Source of the DNA: Phytopseudomonas seleniipraecipitans
GTDB taxonomy: Bacteria; Pseudomonadota; Gammaproteobacteria; Pseudomonadales; Pseudomonadaceae
Reading direction: 5' to 3'
Length of the DNA stretch: 64,000 bases
Assembly (NCBI RefSeq): GCF_900102335.1
Contig: NZ_FNBM01000007.1
Span: forward strand, 124,001 to 188,000
A program made the translations under genes and the position numbers. Under the pieces are notes generated by a model. It was not told the origin of the DNA. It made no database searches and saw nothing but the letters and a program-made list of their open reading frames with translations. Below are positions 9,861 through 20,617 of the stretch, piece after piece; the first letter of the stretch is position 1, and every line of letters begins with the position of its first letter.

Positions 9861-11345
9861 ATGCCCGCCTGGATTCGTGATGTATCCCTGAAACACAAGT
9901 TCTGGGCGGTCAATGCCGTCGCCTTTGCCACCACCCTGCTGCTCGTCCTGTTCGCCATGCAGCAAGAGCAGGATACGTACGCCCAGGCCGCCCGCGATGG
10001 CGCAGAAAACCAGGCACGGCTGATCGCTGCCTGGCCCGCAGACCGTGAGCTGCCGGGCAGCACGGGCCTGATCCGATTCGCCGCAGCCGATGAACCGCGC
10101 CTGCCTGGTGCTGTCGATGCCAGCGCACTGCGCGGCGCACGCGGCTGGGTCGCTCTTGAACATGAAGCTGTGTTGGGTGGCGATCCCCTCATCGGCGCGC
10201 AGATCGTCGAGCTCGGCAGCGACAAACGCATCGCGATACCTGTACACGGCCGCAGCCTGGCTCAGGTATTCAGCGAGCGGGCCGGCAGCTATGCACTGGC
10301 AGTCGCCCTGTTGATGCTTGCATTGCTCGGCGCCTCACAGGTGCTGATCCGGTTTTTGCTTACCCACCTCAATACCCTCAAGGACGTCATGCTGCATGTC
10401 GAGAAACATGGCGATCTGTCGGCACGCGTGCCGCTGCACAGCCGCGACGAAGTCGGGCAGATGGCCGGTGCCTTTAATGCCATGCAGGCCGGCTATCAAC
10501 GCGTCGTCGGCACGGTTATTCAGGCAGCCTCGCGACTGGATGACGGCACTGCCAGGCTGGCCCACAACATGAAGGAGGTTCGCCAGGGCATGCTCGGCCA
10601 GCAAAGTGAGACCGACCAGGCGGCAACCGCGATCAACGAAATGTCGACCACCGTGCACCACATTGCCGAGCATGCGGCGACGACCCGTGACCAGTCGCAG
10701 ACCGCCGACCAGCTTGCTGGGACCGGCCAGGTGGTGGTCAGCCGCGTGGTCGAATCAATCACCGGACTTTCCAGCGGCGTGCAGCAGACGGCAACCATGA
10801 TCCAGCAAGTGGCCAGCGACAGTCAGAAAATCAGCAGCGTGGTCAACGTCATTCACGGCATCGCTGAACAGACCAATCTGCTGGCCCTCAACGCGGCCAT
10901 CGAAGCAGCACGCGCTGGCGAGATGGGTCGCGGTTTCGCGGTGGTTGCCGACGAGGTGCGCAACCTCGCCAAGCGCGTGCAAGACTCCACCGACGAGATC
11001 ACCAGCATGATTGCCAACCTGCAGGCAGGTACTCGCGACGCTGTGGAGTTCATGCAGGAGAGTTCGCTCAAGGCGGACGTTTGCGTCCAGGCTGCCCACG
11101 AAGCCGGTGAAGCGCTGGCGGCCATTACGGGCGCGGTGGCGCAGATGCGCGAGAGCAACACGCAGATTGCCGTAGCGGCCGAGCAACAGAGTCAGGTAGC
11201 CGAAGAGATGACCCGTTCAGTGATCGGCATCCGCGACGTCACCGAGCAGACCGTCCAGCAGACCCTGGAATCAGCTACAACCAGCAATGAGCTGGCAGAG
11301 CTGTCAGGCGAACTGTCACGGGCTATCCATCAGCTCAAGCCATAA
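9861..11345 (+). CDS. Methyl-accepting chemotaxis protein (PA2867 position)
   Basis: This 494-residue chemoreceptor has a transmembrane helix near residues 14-32 and a short periplasmic segment of only about 110 residues. A second helix lies at 150-168, followed by a HAMP domain and a long cytoplasmic signalling domain. The hairpin tip motif [16 protein letters not shown] is intact. The small sensor region fits none of the large ligand domains I know. There is no C-terminal pentapeptide for CheR docking. It is transcribed alone. Confidence 0.93.
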   Translation: MPAWIRDVSLKHKFWAVNAVAFATTLLLVLFAMQQEQDTYAQAARDGAENQARLIAAWPADRELPGSTGLIRFAAADEPRLPGAVDASALRGARGWVALEHEAVLGGDPLIGAQIVELGSDKRIAIPVHGRSLAQVFSERAGSYALAVALLMLALLGASQVLIRFLLTHLNTLKDVMLHVEKHGDLSARVPLHSRDEVGQMAGAFNAMQAGYQRVVGTVIQAASRLDDGTARLAHNMKEVRQGMLGQQSETDQAATAINEMSTTVHHIAEHAATTRDQSQTADQLAGTGQVVVSRVVESITGLSSGVQQTATMIQQVASDSQKISSVVNVIHGIAEQTNLLALNAAIEAARAGEMGRGFAVVADEVRNLAKRVQDSTDEITSMIANLQAGTRDAVEFMQESSLKADVCVQAAHEAGEALAAITGAVAQMRESNTQIAVAAEQQSQVAEEMTRSVIGIRDVTEQTVQQTLESATTSNELAELSGELSRAIHQLKP

Positions 11346-11451
11346 ACACCTGTGGCTGATAGCACAAAAGCTATCTGCCACATAGGAGGGATCAATTCGT
11401 GACGGGGCTCGCTACGCCCTAGACTGGCCCCATCAGATAGGGAGACCCGCC

Positions 11452-11682
11452 ATGACCACGCACACCGCCACCCTCGACCATTCGCGCAGCGCCGAATCGC
11501 TCGACATGCCCATGCTCGCCATTGCGCTGCCGCTGCTGCTGACGTCTCTCGTTCTGGCTGGCAGCGGATCGGGACCGCTGGCATTGGCATTATCGGCACT
11601 GGGCGCCATGGCTGCGTATGCACTGGCACGCCAGGCGCTCGTGGCCGTCGCTGAGCTTCAGCCGAATACCGTCACCGTCTGA
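11452..11682 (+). CDS. Small hydrophobic protein, function unknown
   Basis: This encodes 76 residues. After a polar N-terminal 20 residues come two hydrophobic stretches (about 20-36 and 42-58), giving a likely two-helix inner-membrane protein. A well placed AGGGAG site precedes the ATG. Its last 25 bases overlap the end of the convergent thioesterase gene, which constrains both sequences. No family recognised. Confidence 0.65.
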   Translation: MTTHTATLDHSRSAESLDMPMLAIALPLLLTSLVLAGSGSGPLALALSALGAMAAYALARQALVAVAELQPNTVTV

Positions 11683-12455
11683 CGGCTGATCGCCAGCAGC
11701 TCACCATCAGCCGTCCACAGTGCTGCGGCAACGTGACCGTAACCATCGCGGGCGTGTTCGATTTCAGCGCGGTACAAGCACCATTGATCCGAGGTTACCG
11801 AGACCAGCGGCTGAATGAACTCGATCGTCCAGGTCAGTGAACTGCCTGGTGCCGGGCTCTTCAGCAGTGACAGCACCGCTGGCGGCCATGCATCGACCAG
11901 ACCCAGCAGGTGCGCTTCATCCAGGGTTTCGATACGCTGCTGATCGCGAAAGCGCACCCAGCCGCCCATCTCCCGTGACGGATTACCACTGAACGGCAAG
12001 CCACCCAGCCCCCAACGCATGGCCAGGTGGCGGGTGAACTCCGGCGTAACCTGGGGGATGTAAGGTAATTCTTGGCTATCCTCTACGCCCATGATCGTCG
12101 GTGCTGGCAGCGCTTCGACCTTGACCGAGGAGGCACGCGGCGCCCCGAAGCTGCCCTGCACCAGCGCCACCACCTCGCCATTTTGCAACGCACGCCCCAG
12201 CACCTGACTGACCGCCTTGCCCTCACGCAATACGTCGGCCTCAAAGCAGGTCGCAACGCCCGGTTCGACCGGCGCGACGAAGCTGATGGCCAGTGATCGC
12301 GGCGAGCGCTCAGACGGTACCTTGGTGCGCATCACCGCATACACCAGCGCAGCGACCACGCCGCCGAAACTGGCGCGCCCCTGCCCCCAGTCCGCGGGTA
12401 TCGACAGCGCCTCGGGCGTGCGTTTCACCTCGTCGAGCAATGTAAAGAAGTCCAT
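11658..12455 (-). CDS. Acyl-CoA thioesterase, TesB-like double hotdog
   Basis: This 265-residue protein has a two-hotdog organisation (about residues 1-110 and 140-265), like the thioesterase-like superfamily proteins related to TesB. The motifs RASFGGVVAALVYAVM and the C-terminal WTIEFIQPL are typical. It should hydrolyse acyl-CoA thioesters in the cytoplasm; chain-length preference cannot be told. I choose the ATG at 12455, five bases after a GGAGG site. A GTG two codons upstream is too close to that site. Confidence 0.85.
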   Translation of the reverse strand: MDFFTLLDEVKRTPEALSIPADWGQGRASFGGVVAALVYAVMRTKVPSERSPRSLAISFVAPVEPGVATCFEADVLREGKAVSQVLGRALQNGEVVALVQGSFGAPRASSVKVEALPAPTIMGVEDSQELPYIPQVTPEFTRHLAMRWGLGGLPFSGNPSREMGGWVRFRDQQRIETLDEAHLLGLVDAWPPAVLSLLKSPAPGSSLTWTIEFIQPLVSVTSDQWCLYRAEIEHARDGYGHVAAALWTADGELLAISRQTVTVFG

Positions 12456-12560
12456 ACCCACCTCCCCATGAACGTCAGCCGATGGTAAGAGACCCGCAGC
12501 GTTACAGCGAGCCCGAGGCGCACGCCAGTTCGGTCATTTGCAAGGAGATACCGGTTTCAC

Positions 12561-13322
12561 TTACGTCAGAGCAGCGAGCAGACGCGCCTGAACGCCTTCC
12601 GCCGCTTGGTCCGCGGCCTGCATGGACTGCCGCCATTGCGCCGCGAATATCTGCAAGTCCGGCTCCCGTTCGGCGCGTGCCAGCCACTGCAGGTGGTCAT
12701 GCCAGTCACCCAGTACCGCCTGACCCCTTTTCAATAATTTGAGCTGTTGATTGGACAGTGGAGACAGCTGCGGATATGCCTCGGCCGTGTAACGTACGCG
12801 TTTGATCAGCAGCCGGACGCGATGGCGGTCGTGCTCTGCATCGCGCAGCGCTTCGACGAGCCGAGTGCGTTGTTTGCGCAGGTAACGGCGAACGCTCTTG
12901 TGCAGGGCATCCAGCTCACCACCGGCGTGCTGACGGGCCAGCTCCTGCGGCCACTCATCCAGCGCGCGAAACAACGCGCTCAACTGCCGGCTGGCAAGCA
13001 ACCGTGTTTCACCGCTGCCCTGCTCGGCCACACGCCGGTCGGCGGCGGCATGTTCCCCCTGCTGCCGAAGCATGGCGATGAGTACTTCCAAGTCCCGCAG
13101 TGGGCCGCTGAGGCGTCCGAGCTCGGCGGCGCGCTGCTGCAGCGCATCACTGCCCGCAGCGCCCTTGAGTGGCTTCAGCAAGCTGCGCAGCCTGCGCAGG
13201 CACACCCGCATGTCATGCAGTGCTTCATCATCGGTGTGCGCCTGTAACCGCTCCCGACAAGCGTATAGCGCTATCTGCAACTGCAGCACCTCGCTGCGCA
13301 ACGTGCCTATAAAACCACTCAT
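12561..13322 (-). CDS. CHAD domain protein
   Basis: This 253-residue all-helical protein has the conserved histidines and basic residues of CHAD domains: ALHDMRVCLRRLRSLL near residues 34-49 and a second half with RVRLLIKRVRYTAEAYP. CHAD domains bind inorganic polyphosphate. The gene lies 22 bases downstream of tgpA on the same strand and may be the last member of that operon. Cytoplasmic location is expected, as no export signal is seen. Confidence 0.88.
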   Translation of the reverse strand: MSGFIGTLRSEVLQLQIALYACRERLQAHTDDEALHDMRVCLRRLRSLLKPLKGAAGSDALQQRAAELGRLSGPLRDLEVLIAMLRQQGEHAAADRRVAEQGSGETRLLASRQLSALFRALDEWPQELARQHAGGELDALHKSVRRYLRKQRTRLVEALRDAEHDRHRVRLLIKRVRYTAEAYPQLSPLSNQQLKLLKRGQAVLGDWHDHLQWLARAEREPDLQIFAAQWRQSMQAADQAAEGVQARLLAALT

Positions 13323-13344
13323 CGCAGGTACTCCCGAAAACCAT

Positions 13345-15339
13345 TCAATGGGATCGACTCCAGCGCCATGGCAGCTGACGGCGAAGCGTTTTCAGCTGTT
13401 GGACCAGCACTGAGGTTGAGATGTTCTGCCCGGCATAGCGCTGCGTTTCATACGCCTTGGCGAAGGCATTAATCGCTTCTGCCTGCGTGGGAAGTGCAAG
13501 GGCGGCGCGGGCCGCAAAGGCCCGCGGCCCTTCGCCGGTAAGCCGCTGAACGCCGTGCTGCGCGAGCAGGCGCTCGAAACGCATGAACAACTGCTGCAGC
13601 GGATCACGCTCGCCACGCCAAGGCTTGAACAGCCACAGCGAAAGCAGGCCCAGCAATAAGCCGCCACCACCGACCAGCGCCAGAATAAGGCGGCTGGCAT
13701 CGACCTGCCCGAACCAGCGCTGCAGCAACTCGAACTGCTGCGCGCCCTGGTAACCAAGAACGAACCGTTGCCAGCCGTAATTCAGCTCATCCCAGGCCAG
13801 ACGCAGTTCGTTCAGCCACGCCAGGTTGCGGTAACGCAGGGGCGAAAACGGCGAATCGGCGAGAAAGCTCTGCTCGCCGGCCAGCGCCTGCTCCAGGCCT
13901 TGCTCGATGCGTTCTGGAGCGACCTGAAAGGTCGGGTCGACGCTGGTCCAGCCCTTTTCCGGCTGCCAATACTCGACCCAGGCATGGGCATCGAATTGGC
14001 GCACCTGCACATAGCTGCCGTTTCCGCTCAGCTCGCCGCCCTGGTAGCCGGCAACTACCCGGCTGGGAATCCCGGCGGCACGCAGCACGAACGTCATGGC
14101 GCCCGCGTAATGGGCGCAGAACCCGCTGCGTGTATCGAATAGGAAATCATCAATGGAGTCATTCCCCAGCGGCATCGGCCGCAAGGTGTAGACATACGGT
14201 TGTCGGTTGAAGTGACTCAGCAGCGCGGCGACCAATTGGTCATCCTGCGGGTGCTGCTCGCGCAACGCTTGCGCCCACTCACGGCTGCGCGCATCGCCCT
14301 GCTGCGGCAGACGCAGCCAGGTCTGCATGCCCCCCTGGCGCTCCTGTGGCTCGCGAATGGCCTGGGGCCAGGAACTGACGTTATAGAGCAGCGCGCGATC
14401 CACCGGCCGGTTGCGCTGCAACCGGAAATCACCCATCTGCCGGGTCCCTTGCAGGTCAGTCTGGGCGACATCGAGTGCGAACAGCCAAGGCCGCGTGGTG
14501 GGTTGCATGACGATGCTGTAACGCAACGCCTCACCTCGCGGTTGCCACTGCGGCGACGATGAAAATTGCGCTGTCGATGACTGCGACCAGCGCCGGCCAT
14601 CGAACTGATCGAGCGTTAGAGCACGCCAGTATAACTCGTTGCGCGGCGGCACCTGACCCTCGAAGCTGGCGCGAAACGCCAGCTCACCCGAACGGGTCAG
14701 CTCGGCGATGTCACCCGGCGCCATGCTATCGGCGAGACCGGTCACCGCGCCGCGCTCATTGGGCACCGGCAGCGACCACAGCGGGCCCATGCGCGGAAAA
14801 AACAGGAACAGCAGCAACATCAGCGGCAGTGCCTGCAGCAGCAGGCTGGCCGACAGGCGCAACGTGCGCCACGGGCGGTTCGCCGTGCCGCTCTGTTGCA
14901 GGCCGATCAATGCGGCCAGCAAGGCACAGACCGGCAGCAGGCTGAACAGCGCGATCAGAATGCTGTCGTCGAACAGGTACCCGGTCACCACCACAAAGAA
15001 GCCGAGGAAGATCAGTACCAGGGCGTCGCGCCGAGTGCGCATCTCCAGCAGCTTGAGGATGAAGGCGGCTATCAGCAGCACCACGCCGCCATCCAGCCCG
15101 ACCAGCGTACCCCGTGAGAGAAACACGCCGAGCCCCGCCAGCACGATCAAACCGACTCGCACCGGCATCGTCGGATAACCCGCACGCATCCGGAATATCT
15201 GCACCCGCCAGCATGCGCAGCCCAGCCAGAGGCCGATCACCCACAGCGGCAGATGGCCCAGATGCGGCACGATCACCAACGCCTGCGCCACCAACAGCCA
15301 GGTCAGGCTGATGCGCGGGATGCCTTGGATGGCGCTCAT
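13345..15339 (-). CDS. tgpA: TgpA: membrane transglutaminase-like protein
   Basis: This encodes 664 residues. The N-terminal quarter holds about six transmembrane helices (DUF3488). A periplasmic transglutaminase core follows, with the catalytic Cys in RSGFCAHYAGAM, His in DAHAWVEYW and Asp in SVDPT. One more helix (near residue 555) and a cytoplasmic C-terminal domain (DUF4129) end the protein. The P. aeruginosa homologue PA2873 has been reported as essential. The ATG at 15339 overlaps the stop of the DUF58 gene (ATGA), so the two are translationally coupled; an upstream in-frame ATG at 15375 lies inside that gene. Confidence 0.94.
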   Translation of the reverse strand: MSAIQGIPRISLTWLLVAQALVIVPHLGHLPLWVIGLWLGCACWRVQIFRMRAGYPTMPVRVGLIVLAGLGVFLSRGTLVGLDGGVVLLIAAFILKLLEMRTRRDALVLIFLGFFVVVTGYLFDDSILIALFSLLPVCALLAALIGLQQSGTANRPWRTLRLSASLLLQALPLMLLLFLFFPRMGPLWSLPVPNERGAVTGLADSMAPGDIAELTRSGELAFRASFEGQVPPRNELYWRALTLDQFDGRRWSQSSTAQFSSSPQWQPRGEALRYSIVMQPTTRPWLFALDVAQTDLQGTRQMGDFRLQRNRPVDRALLYNVSSWPQAIREPQERQGGMQTWLRLPQQGDARSREWAQALREQHPQDDQLVAALLSHFNRQPYVYTLRPMPLGNDSIDDFLFDTRSGFCAHYAGAMTFVLRAAGIPSRVVAGYQGGELSGNGSYVQVRQFDAHAWVEYWQPEKGWTSVDPTFQVAPERIEQGLEQALAGEQSFLADSPFSPLRYRNLAWLNELRLAWDELNYGWQRFVLGYQGAQQFELLQRWFGQVDASRLILALVGGGGLLLGLLSLWLFKPWRGERDPLQQLFMRFERLLAQHGVQRLTGEGPRAFAARAALALPTQAEAINAFAKAYETQRYAGQNISTSVLVQQLKTLRRQLPWRWSRSH

Positions 15340-16292
15340 ACACCGGCTCCGTGCAATGCCAGCGCTCGCAGGCACTGTTCACGATGGCGTTCGCCGGTAT
15401 CAACGCTGAACACGCTGCCCGGAAGATGCAAGGCGAAAGGCTGCTGACGCTCGGAAAGCACCAGCACCCAGTGACAGAGCAATGAAAGTCGGCTCTCTAC
15501 ATCGCCGCTCAGCACTTCGAAATCCAGCAACAGATCGCGGCCGCTCTGCGCGGCGAAATCCTTGACGAGCAGACCCTGGCCACGCGAATACGCTTTCCAG
15601 TGCAAGCGTTTGCGTGAATCGCCGGGCTGATAGGTACGCAGACCCTGGAAATCATCGCTGCCCTGCCCGTGACTCAGATGCCCCTGCTCTTCATCGTCAT
15701 CGCTGCCGCCAGCGGCCAACGGCAGCTCGCCCTCCAGCGGTCGTGGATAGACCAGTACCGCCTGATCCAGATCGACCAGACTCCAGGCTACCAACAGCCC
15801 AAGGGGAAATCGGCTCTCAACCCTCATGCGCCCGGGTTGCAGCCAGCCACGCCGCTCGGTGGGCACGTTCAGTTCGCATTCAACGGCACTACCCGCCGGC
15901 ACATCCTGCTGCAACGTATCGGCAGGTGGCCAGCCCAGGGCGACGGCTTCGTGGCCACGCCCACGACTTTCCAGACGCACTCGCAAACGGGCCTGCTCAC
16001 CCGCGAAAACGGCGCCAGCGCCTCCGGCATGCAGCACCAGGCCGGCCAGGTTGCGGTAGGTGTGCAAAATGGTGATCACGAACACCGAGCCAAGTAAAAA
16101 GGTCAGGCCATAAGCCAGACTGCTCTGGTAATTGATGGCCGCCAGCAGCATTACCAGCAGCGCCACGAAAAAAGCCAACCCGACCCGCGAAGGCAAGATG
16201 AAGATCCGTCGCTGATTGAGTTGAACGCTCGCGGCAGCCGGAATGCGCTTGACCAGCCAGCGACTCCAACGCCGCTTTAACAGTGTCGTCAA
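15336..16292 (-). CDS. DUF58 domain protein
   Basis: This 318-residue protein has two N-terminal transmembrane helices (about residues 30-72) and a cytoplasmic vWA-like DUF58 domain. The signature RxYQPGDSRKRLHWKAYSRG is visible near residues 210-235. DUF58 proteins act with MoxR AAA+ ATPases, likely as adaptors or chaperone clients. It overlaps both neighbours by ATGA junctions, giving a tightly coupled moxR-DUF58-tgpA operon. Confidence 0.92.
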   Translation of the reverse strand: MTTLLKRRWSRWLVKRIPAAASVQLNQRRIFILPSRVGLAFFVALLVMLLAAINYQSSLAYGLTFLLGSVFVITILHTYRNLAGLVLHAGGAGAVFAGEQARLRVRLESRGRGHEAVALGWPPADTLQQDVPAGSAVECELNVPTERRGWLQPGRMRVESRFPLGLLVAWSLVDLDQAVLVYPRPLEGELPLAAGGSDDDEEQGHLSHGQGSDDFQGLRTYQPGDSRKRLHWKAYSRGQGLLVKDFAAQSGRDLLLDFEVLSGDVESRLSLLCHWVLVLSERQQPFALHLPGSVFSVDTGERHREQCLRALALHGAGV

Positions 16293-17206
16293 AGCGCCGG
16301 AACCTCACGCAGCAACCACTGCACCAAGGCACCGCCGCCGTGCCCGGCCGGATCGGCCTGGTCGCGCAGCCGGTGCCCGGCCACTGACGGCAGTACTGCC
16401 TGCACATCCTCGGGAATTACGTAATCACGCTGCGCCAGCAGAGCCCATGCGCGTGCCGCTGCCAACAAGGCAAGGCTGCCGCGCGGCGACAGCCCCCAGG
16501 CGAATTGCGGCTGCGTGCGCGTGGCCTCGACCAGGCGCAGCACGTAGTCGACCAATGCATCACTGACCCGCACCTTGGGCACTTCAGCCTGCAATCTCGC
16601 CAGCTCGGCGTGATTGAGCACGGCGTCCAGGGTTGGCAGCACCGAGCGCCGGGATTCCCCCAACAGCAGCGCCTTTTCTGCGGCGCGGGCCGGATAACCA
16701 AGCGACAGGCGCATCAGGAAGCGATCCAGCTGCGACTCTGGCAAGGCGAAGGTGCCACTCTGGCTGATCGGGTTCTGGGTAGCGATCACGAAGAACGGAT
16801 CTGGCAACGGCCGTGTGGCGCCCTCGATGGTCACTTGGCCTTCCTCCATGGCCTCCAGCAGCGCGCTCTGACTCTTAGGCGTGGCCCGGTTGATCTCATC
16901 AGCCAGCACCAGCTCAGCGAAAATAGGCCCGGGGTGGAACAGGAACTGCCCGGTGTCCTTGTCGAATACCGATGTGCCAAGAATGTCGCCGGGCAACAGA
17001 TCGGAGGTGAACTGGACGCGCTGAAAGCTCAGTCCCAGCACTTTGGCCAGAGCATGGCTGAGGGTGGTCTTGCCCATACCTGGCAGATCCTCGATCAGCA
17101 GGTGACCACGCGCCAGCAGACAGGTCAGCGCCAGACGCACCTGCGCCTCCTTGCCAAGCAGCACCTGATTGACGGTATCCAGGCAGGCATCCAGTTTCGT
17201 GTGCAT
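16289..17206 (-). CDS. MoxR-family AAA+ ATPase
   Basis: This 305-residue cytoplasmic ATPase has Walker A in LLIEDLPGMGKTTLSHALA and Walker B in LVLADEINRATPKSQSALL. The C-terminal lid contains WGLSPRGSLALL. MoxR proteins serve as chaperones in maturation of complexes encoded beside them, here probably the DUF58 and transglutaminase proteins. The ATG at 17206 has an AAGGAG site 6 bases upstream, which rules out the longer reading from 17260. Confidence 0.94.
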   Translation of the reverse strand: MHTKLDACLDTVNQVLLGKEAQVRLALTCLLARGHLLIEDLPGMGKTTLSHALAKVLGLSFQRVQFTSDLLPGDILGTSVFDKDTGQFLFHPGPIFAELVLADEINRATPKSQSALLEAMEEGQVTIEGATRPLPDPFFVIATQNPISQSGTFALPESQLDRFLMRLSLGYPARAAEKALLLGESRRSVLPTLDAVLNHAELARLQAEVPKVRVSDALVDYVLRLVEATRTQPQFAWGLSPRGSLALLAAARAWALLAQRDYVIPEDVQAVLPSVAGHRLRDQADPAGHGGGALVQWLLREVPAL

Positions 17207-17351
17207 CGTCCACTCCTTATGCAAGTGCTTCGATGCTACTGGCCACACCGCAACGGGCAAAGTATTACGTAACCTTTGCTGACGAAACTGTGTACCAGGC
17301 CCGCCCTCACGCGACTATCGGCTGTTACGACTGCCCGGGCTGAGATGGAAC

Positions 17352-19310
17352 TCAGAGTCGGAACTGCGCCGCCATTCCCTGCAGTTCTACACTAAGAGCG
17401 GCCAGCTGCTGGCTGGAAGAGGTATTTTTCTGCATGGCGACGGCAGATTGCTCACCAATGTCGCGGATGGAGGTGACGCTCCGGTTGATTTCCTCTGCGA
17501 CAGCGCTCTGTTGTTCGGCCGCGGCCGCAATCTGCTGATTCATTCCGTGAATCACCGCTACGGCACTGGCAATGCCGGTCAGCGCTTCCTGGGTTTGGCT
17601 GGCGTCACGCACCACCTGCTCGACCAGAGCATCACTCTGATGCATGTCAGTAACCGAGCGGTTGGCGCCAGCGCGCAGTACGCCAAGCAAGCCATCGATT
17701 TCCTCGGTGGACTGCTGGGTACGCTTGGCCAACGCGCGAACTTCGTCGGCAACCACGGCGAAGCCACGTCCTTGCTCGCCCGCCCGCGCTGCCTCGATGG
17801 CCGCGTTCAGGGCAAGCAAGTTGGTTTGCTGGGCGACGCTCTTGATGACTTCGAGTACCGAATCGATGTGTCGAGTGTCCAGGCTAAGTTGCTCGATACC
17901 CTGCCGAGTGACAGACATCGCTGCGACCAGTTGCTCGATGCGCTGCAACGTGCCGCGCACTACCTGCCCGCCCAACACGACGCGCGAGTCTGCCAAGGCA
18001 GCTGAAGCTGCGGCTTGTTCGGCATTCTGTGCGACCTCATGAACGGTCGCCGCCATCTGGGTGATTGCGGTCGCCATCTGGTCGGTTTCCTGCTTTTGCA
18101 CAGTGACGCCCTCTCGCGCCCGGTCAGCCACCGATGACAAGCTTTGCGCCGACGTCGAAAGCTGAGATACGCCCGCCTGCAGACGACCGACCATGCTACG
18201 CAGATCACGCGACATGCCCTGCATCGCCTCGAGCAGCTGGCCGATCTCATCGCTGCGCCGTACTTCTATCTCAACGCCAAGATCGCCTGAGGCAATGCGC
18301 TGGGCGATCCCGGTGACCTGTTTGAGGGGCCGGACGATCGCCCGAGTAATCAGCCACGTCGCTAACAAACCGACCAGCAGGGCGGCGGCGGCGGCAATCA
18401 GGATCAGCCAGGTACTGGCGCCTAGCTGCTCATGCAAGGCGCCTTGCTGGGCCGCGTGAGCCTGAGTGACAAGCGCGACGACCTGCTCGGCCCGCTCAGC
18501 AAGCAGTGCGTATTCTTGCTGTTGCTGCTGAAGCAGCCCGGTGTACTCCTGCAACCGCTGGTTGAAGGAGTCGATGTTTCCGACCACTTCGCCGAGCACT
18601 GAACTGTATCCTGGGTCACGCAGCTCATCGCGCAACTCGATGGCCAGCGCTTGCGCATCCAATGCTTCCTGAATGCCTGTCTGTGGCGCCTCGCCGCTCG
18701 TTCTGCTCAGTTCGAGCAATACCCGCGCTTGCTCGAGCGCTTGCAGCAACAGAACATGCACCTTACCGATTTTCCCGGCCTGGATGACAGCTTCGCCACC
18801 CGCACGTCCCTGGCTTTCCTGAAGCGCATATACGCCGTCCTCAGCGAGCCCCTCCTTAAGCAGGTCCAGGCTGTTTGCCGCGCCCACGACCAGCCACTTG
18901 GCAGCATCCAGCGCCAGGCTCTTGTTATCACTCTGTTCGACGTACCGGTCGAAGGTTTGCACGTATTCCGCGATGTTCTCGTCCACCTGCTGCAACGCAT
19001 CGCTCTTATGGCCGGGGGCTTGCTCACGCAAATGGCCAACCTGAGCACGGATCGCCGCGGCCTGCTCATGCAGACGCTCAACATGATCAGCCTGTGCGGT
19101 GAGGATAAAAGCCTGCTCAGTACGGCGCATCTGCGCCACTTGCTCGTTGATTTGACTGAACTGCTCAAGCGCCGAGAATCCCGCGCCAACGCGCTGCAGC
19201 GCATAGAGCCCGCTTGCCGCCACAACCAGCGTAAGCGACAACACCAGCCCGAAACCCAGAGAAAGCTTGACCGCCGTGGCAAGACTGGCCAATGAACGCA
19301 AGTACGACAT
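17352..19310 (-). CDS. Methyl-accepting chemotaxis protein with large helical sensor domain
   Basis: This 652-residue chemoreceptor has helix one at about residues 15-36, then a periplasmic region of about 250 residues that is almost wholly helical and rich in Glu, Gln and Ala. Helix two is near 305-325, followed by HAMP and the signalling domain with the tip [16 protein letters not shown]. The size and helical character of the sensor suggest an HBM-type bimodular domain like that of P. putida McpS, which binds TCA-cycle acids; that ligand assignment is inference. The ATG at 19310 begins the first helix and has GAGGTG upstream. Confidence 0.93.
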   Translation of the reverse strand: MSYLRSLASLATAVKLSLGFGLVLSLTLVVAASGLYALQRVGAGFSALEQFSQINEQVAQMRRTEQAFILTAQADHVERLHEQAAAIRAQVGHLREQAPGHKSDALQQVDENIAEYVQTFDRYVEQSDNKSLALDAAKWLVVGAANSLDLLKEGLAEDGVYALQESQGRAGGEAVIQAGKIGKVHVLLLQALEQARVLLELSRTSGEAPQTGIQEALDAQALAIELRDELRDPGYSSVLGEVVGNIDSFNQRLQEYTGLLQQQQQEYALLAERAEQVVALVTQAHAAQQGALHEQLGASTWLILIAAAAALLVGLLATWLITRAIVRPLKQVTGIAQRIASGDLGVEIEVRRSDEIGQLLEAMQGMSRDLRSMVGRLQAGVSQLSTSAQSLSSVADRAREGVTVQKQETDQMATAITQMAATVHEVAQNAEQAAASAALADSRVVLGGQVVRGTLQRIEQLVAAMSVTRQGIEQLSLDTRHIDSVLEVIKSVAQQTNLLALNAAIEAARAGEQGRGFAVVADEVRALAKRTQQSTEEIDGLLGVLRAGANRSVTDMHQSDALVEQVVRDASQTQEALTGIASAVAVIHGMNQQIAAAAEQQSAVAEEINRSVTSIRDIGEQSAVAMQKNTSSSQQLAALSVELQGMAAQFRL

Positions 19311-19548
19311 GCGGCACCTCCTCTGCGACCCGACCAAGGTCTTCAAGGTACCCACATTGAAACAGCCCAGTAATAGCAACAAGCCAGCAATTGCCTGGCG
19401 AGTGGTTTTAGCTAAACCGGGGTCGTTTTTGGAATGGTTGATCCGCTACGGACCGTCATCGCGCGCTGGCGTCGCCATGCAGCGCAAGGCATGCACCCGA
19501 GGTACGCCGGTTGAATAAACGCTGGCCTGCCGAAGGTTGTTGTCCGCA

Positions 19549-20172
19549 TCAACCAGGACGCTGCAAATCAAAGGTGTCGCGAGTTCGGCTATACGCCATG
19601 CCGCCCAGACGCCCGACCAGATCGAGACGATGCGGGTCGATCCGGCCTTTGTCGTTAAGCACATTATCGTCTAGATGAGCGAGCAGGACTTGGGCGAAGA
19701 TCAGGTGGTGGTTGGGCTGCTGCCGAGGGTAGCCAATGACCTCGGTCACCTGACACTCGAACGCCACTGCCGCGCCAACGACGCGGGGCGGTGCCACGCG
19801 GGTACTGGGAATCGATGCGATGCCGCAATGCTCGAATTCACTGGCGTTGCGCGGCAGCACTGCAGCGCTGGCATTCATCGCTTCAGCCTGAGCGAAAGAC
19901 ACCAGGTGAATAACCAGCTCGCCAGTGTCCTGAGCGTTTCGCAACGTATCCTTTAGCAAACCGTCATCACGGGTGCCGACATTGACCATCAGCGTTGCCG
20001 GATCGTCGCTTATCACTTGAAAAAAACTGAAAGGCGCCAAGTTGGCGACGCCCTCTTTAGAAAGGCTCGACACCCAGGCGATGGGCCTGGGGGTCACAGT
20101 GGAGGCAAGCCAGCGATAACGCTCCAGCGGCGTCAGTTCGGAAAAGTCGAGCAGCATGCCATTCTCCAGCAA
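19549..20172 (-). CDS. Flavin reductase-like FMN-binding protein
   Basis: This 207-residue split-barrel protein belongs to the flavoredoxin / flavin reductase family. The family stretch TPRPIAWVSSL...NLAPFSFFQVIS lies at residues 27-55 and should bind FMN. Typical roles are NAD(P)H-dependent flavin reduction or use as an electron carrier; the partner is not evident here. Two starts are possible, ATG at 20172 or at 20157. It is monocistronic by spacing. The 238-base gap up to the MCP gene carries no gene I can support. Confidence 0.86.
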   Translation of the reverse strand: MLENGMLLDFSELTPLERYRWLASTVTPRPIAWVSSLSKEGVANLAPFSFFQVISDDPATLMVNVGTRDDGLLKDTLRNAQDTGELVIHLVSFAQAEAMNASAAVLPRNASEFEHCGIASIPSTRVAPPRVVGAAVAFECQVTEVIGYPRQQPNHHLIFAQVLLAHLDDNVLNDKGRIDPHRLDLVGRLGGMAYSRTRDTFDLQRPG

Positions 20173-20205
20173 GTCAGGTTGCCGCCAGCTTACTCCACTG
20201 CTCCA

Positions 20206-20478
20206 TCATCGGCCCGCGCGCGACTCGCGGATATAGAAACGGGCTTTTTCTGATTTATTGGCGCAACCTCGGAACGCTTCGAATTGCTGCTGGGTTTTCG
20301 CCGCGGTCATTAACGAAGCTGCCTTGGAGTAGCTAACGGTACCGGCAAAGCCTTCGGCCTTGGCCAGATCCAATTCCTGCCAGGCCGCATCCAGTTGATT
20401 TGCACAGCTATCGCGGTACGACGTGGTCGCTGAGCAGCCCGCCAACAGCGCAATCGGTAAGAGAATCCAGGCTTTCAT
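20206..20478 (-). CDS. Small lipoprotein, function unknown
   Basis: This 90-residue protein has a signal peptide and a clear lipobox LLAGC (Cys15), so it should be lipidated and exported. The mature part contains two further Cys residues (in DSCANQL and RGCANKS) that could form one disulfide. An upstream in-frame ATG at 20538 would bury the signal peptide, so the one at 20478 is used. Similar small lipoproteins occur in Pseudomonas, but I know no function. Confidence 0.75.
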   Translation of the reverse strand: MKAWILLPIALLAGCSATTSYRDSCANQLDAAWQELDLAKAEGFAGTVSYSKAASLMTAAKTQQQFEAFRGCANKSEKARFYIRESRAGR

Positions 20479-20617
20479 GTCGCATACTCCAGAAGTTGGC
20501 CGGCAATCATGTTGCCGGTGTTGATTATGACGGCGCATCAGGAAAAAAGTGCCACTATCGCAGGCGCTGCACGAGAGACACCGTGCAGCACTTATGGCAC
20601 GTTTCTAGGGGAGTTGA

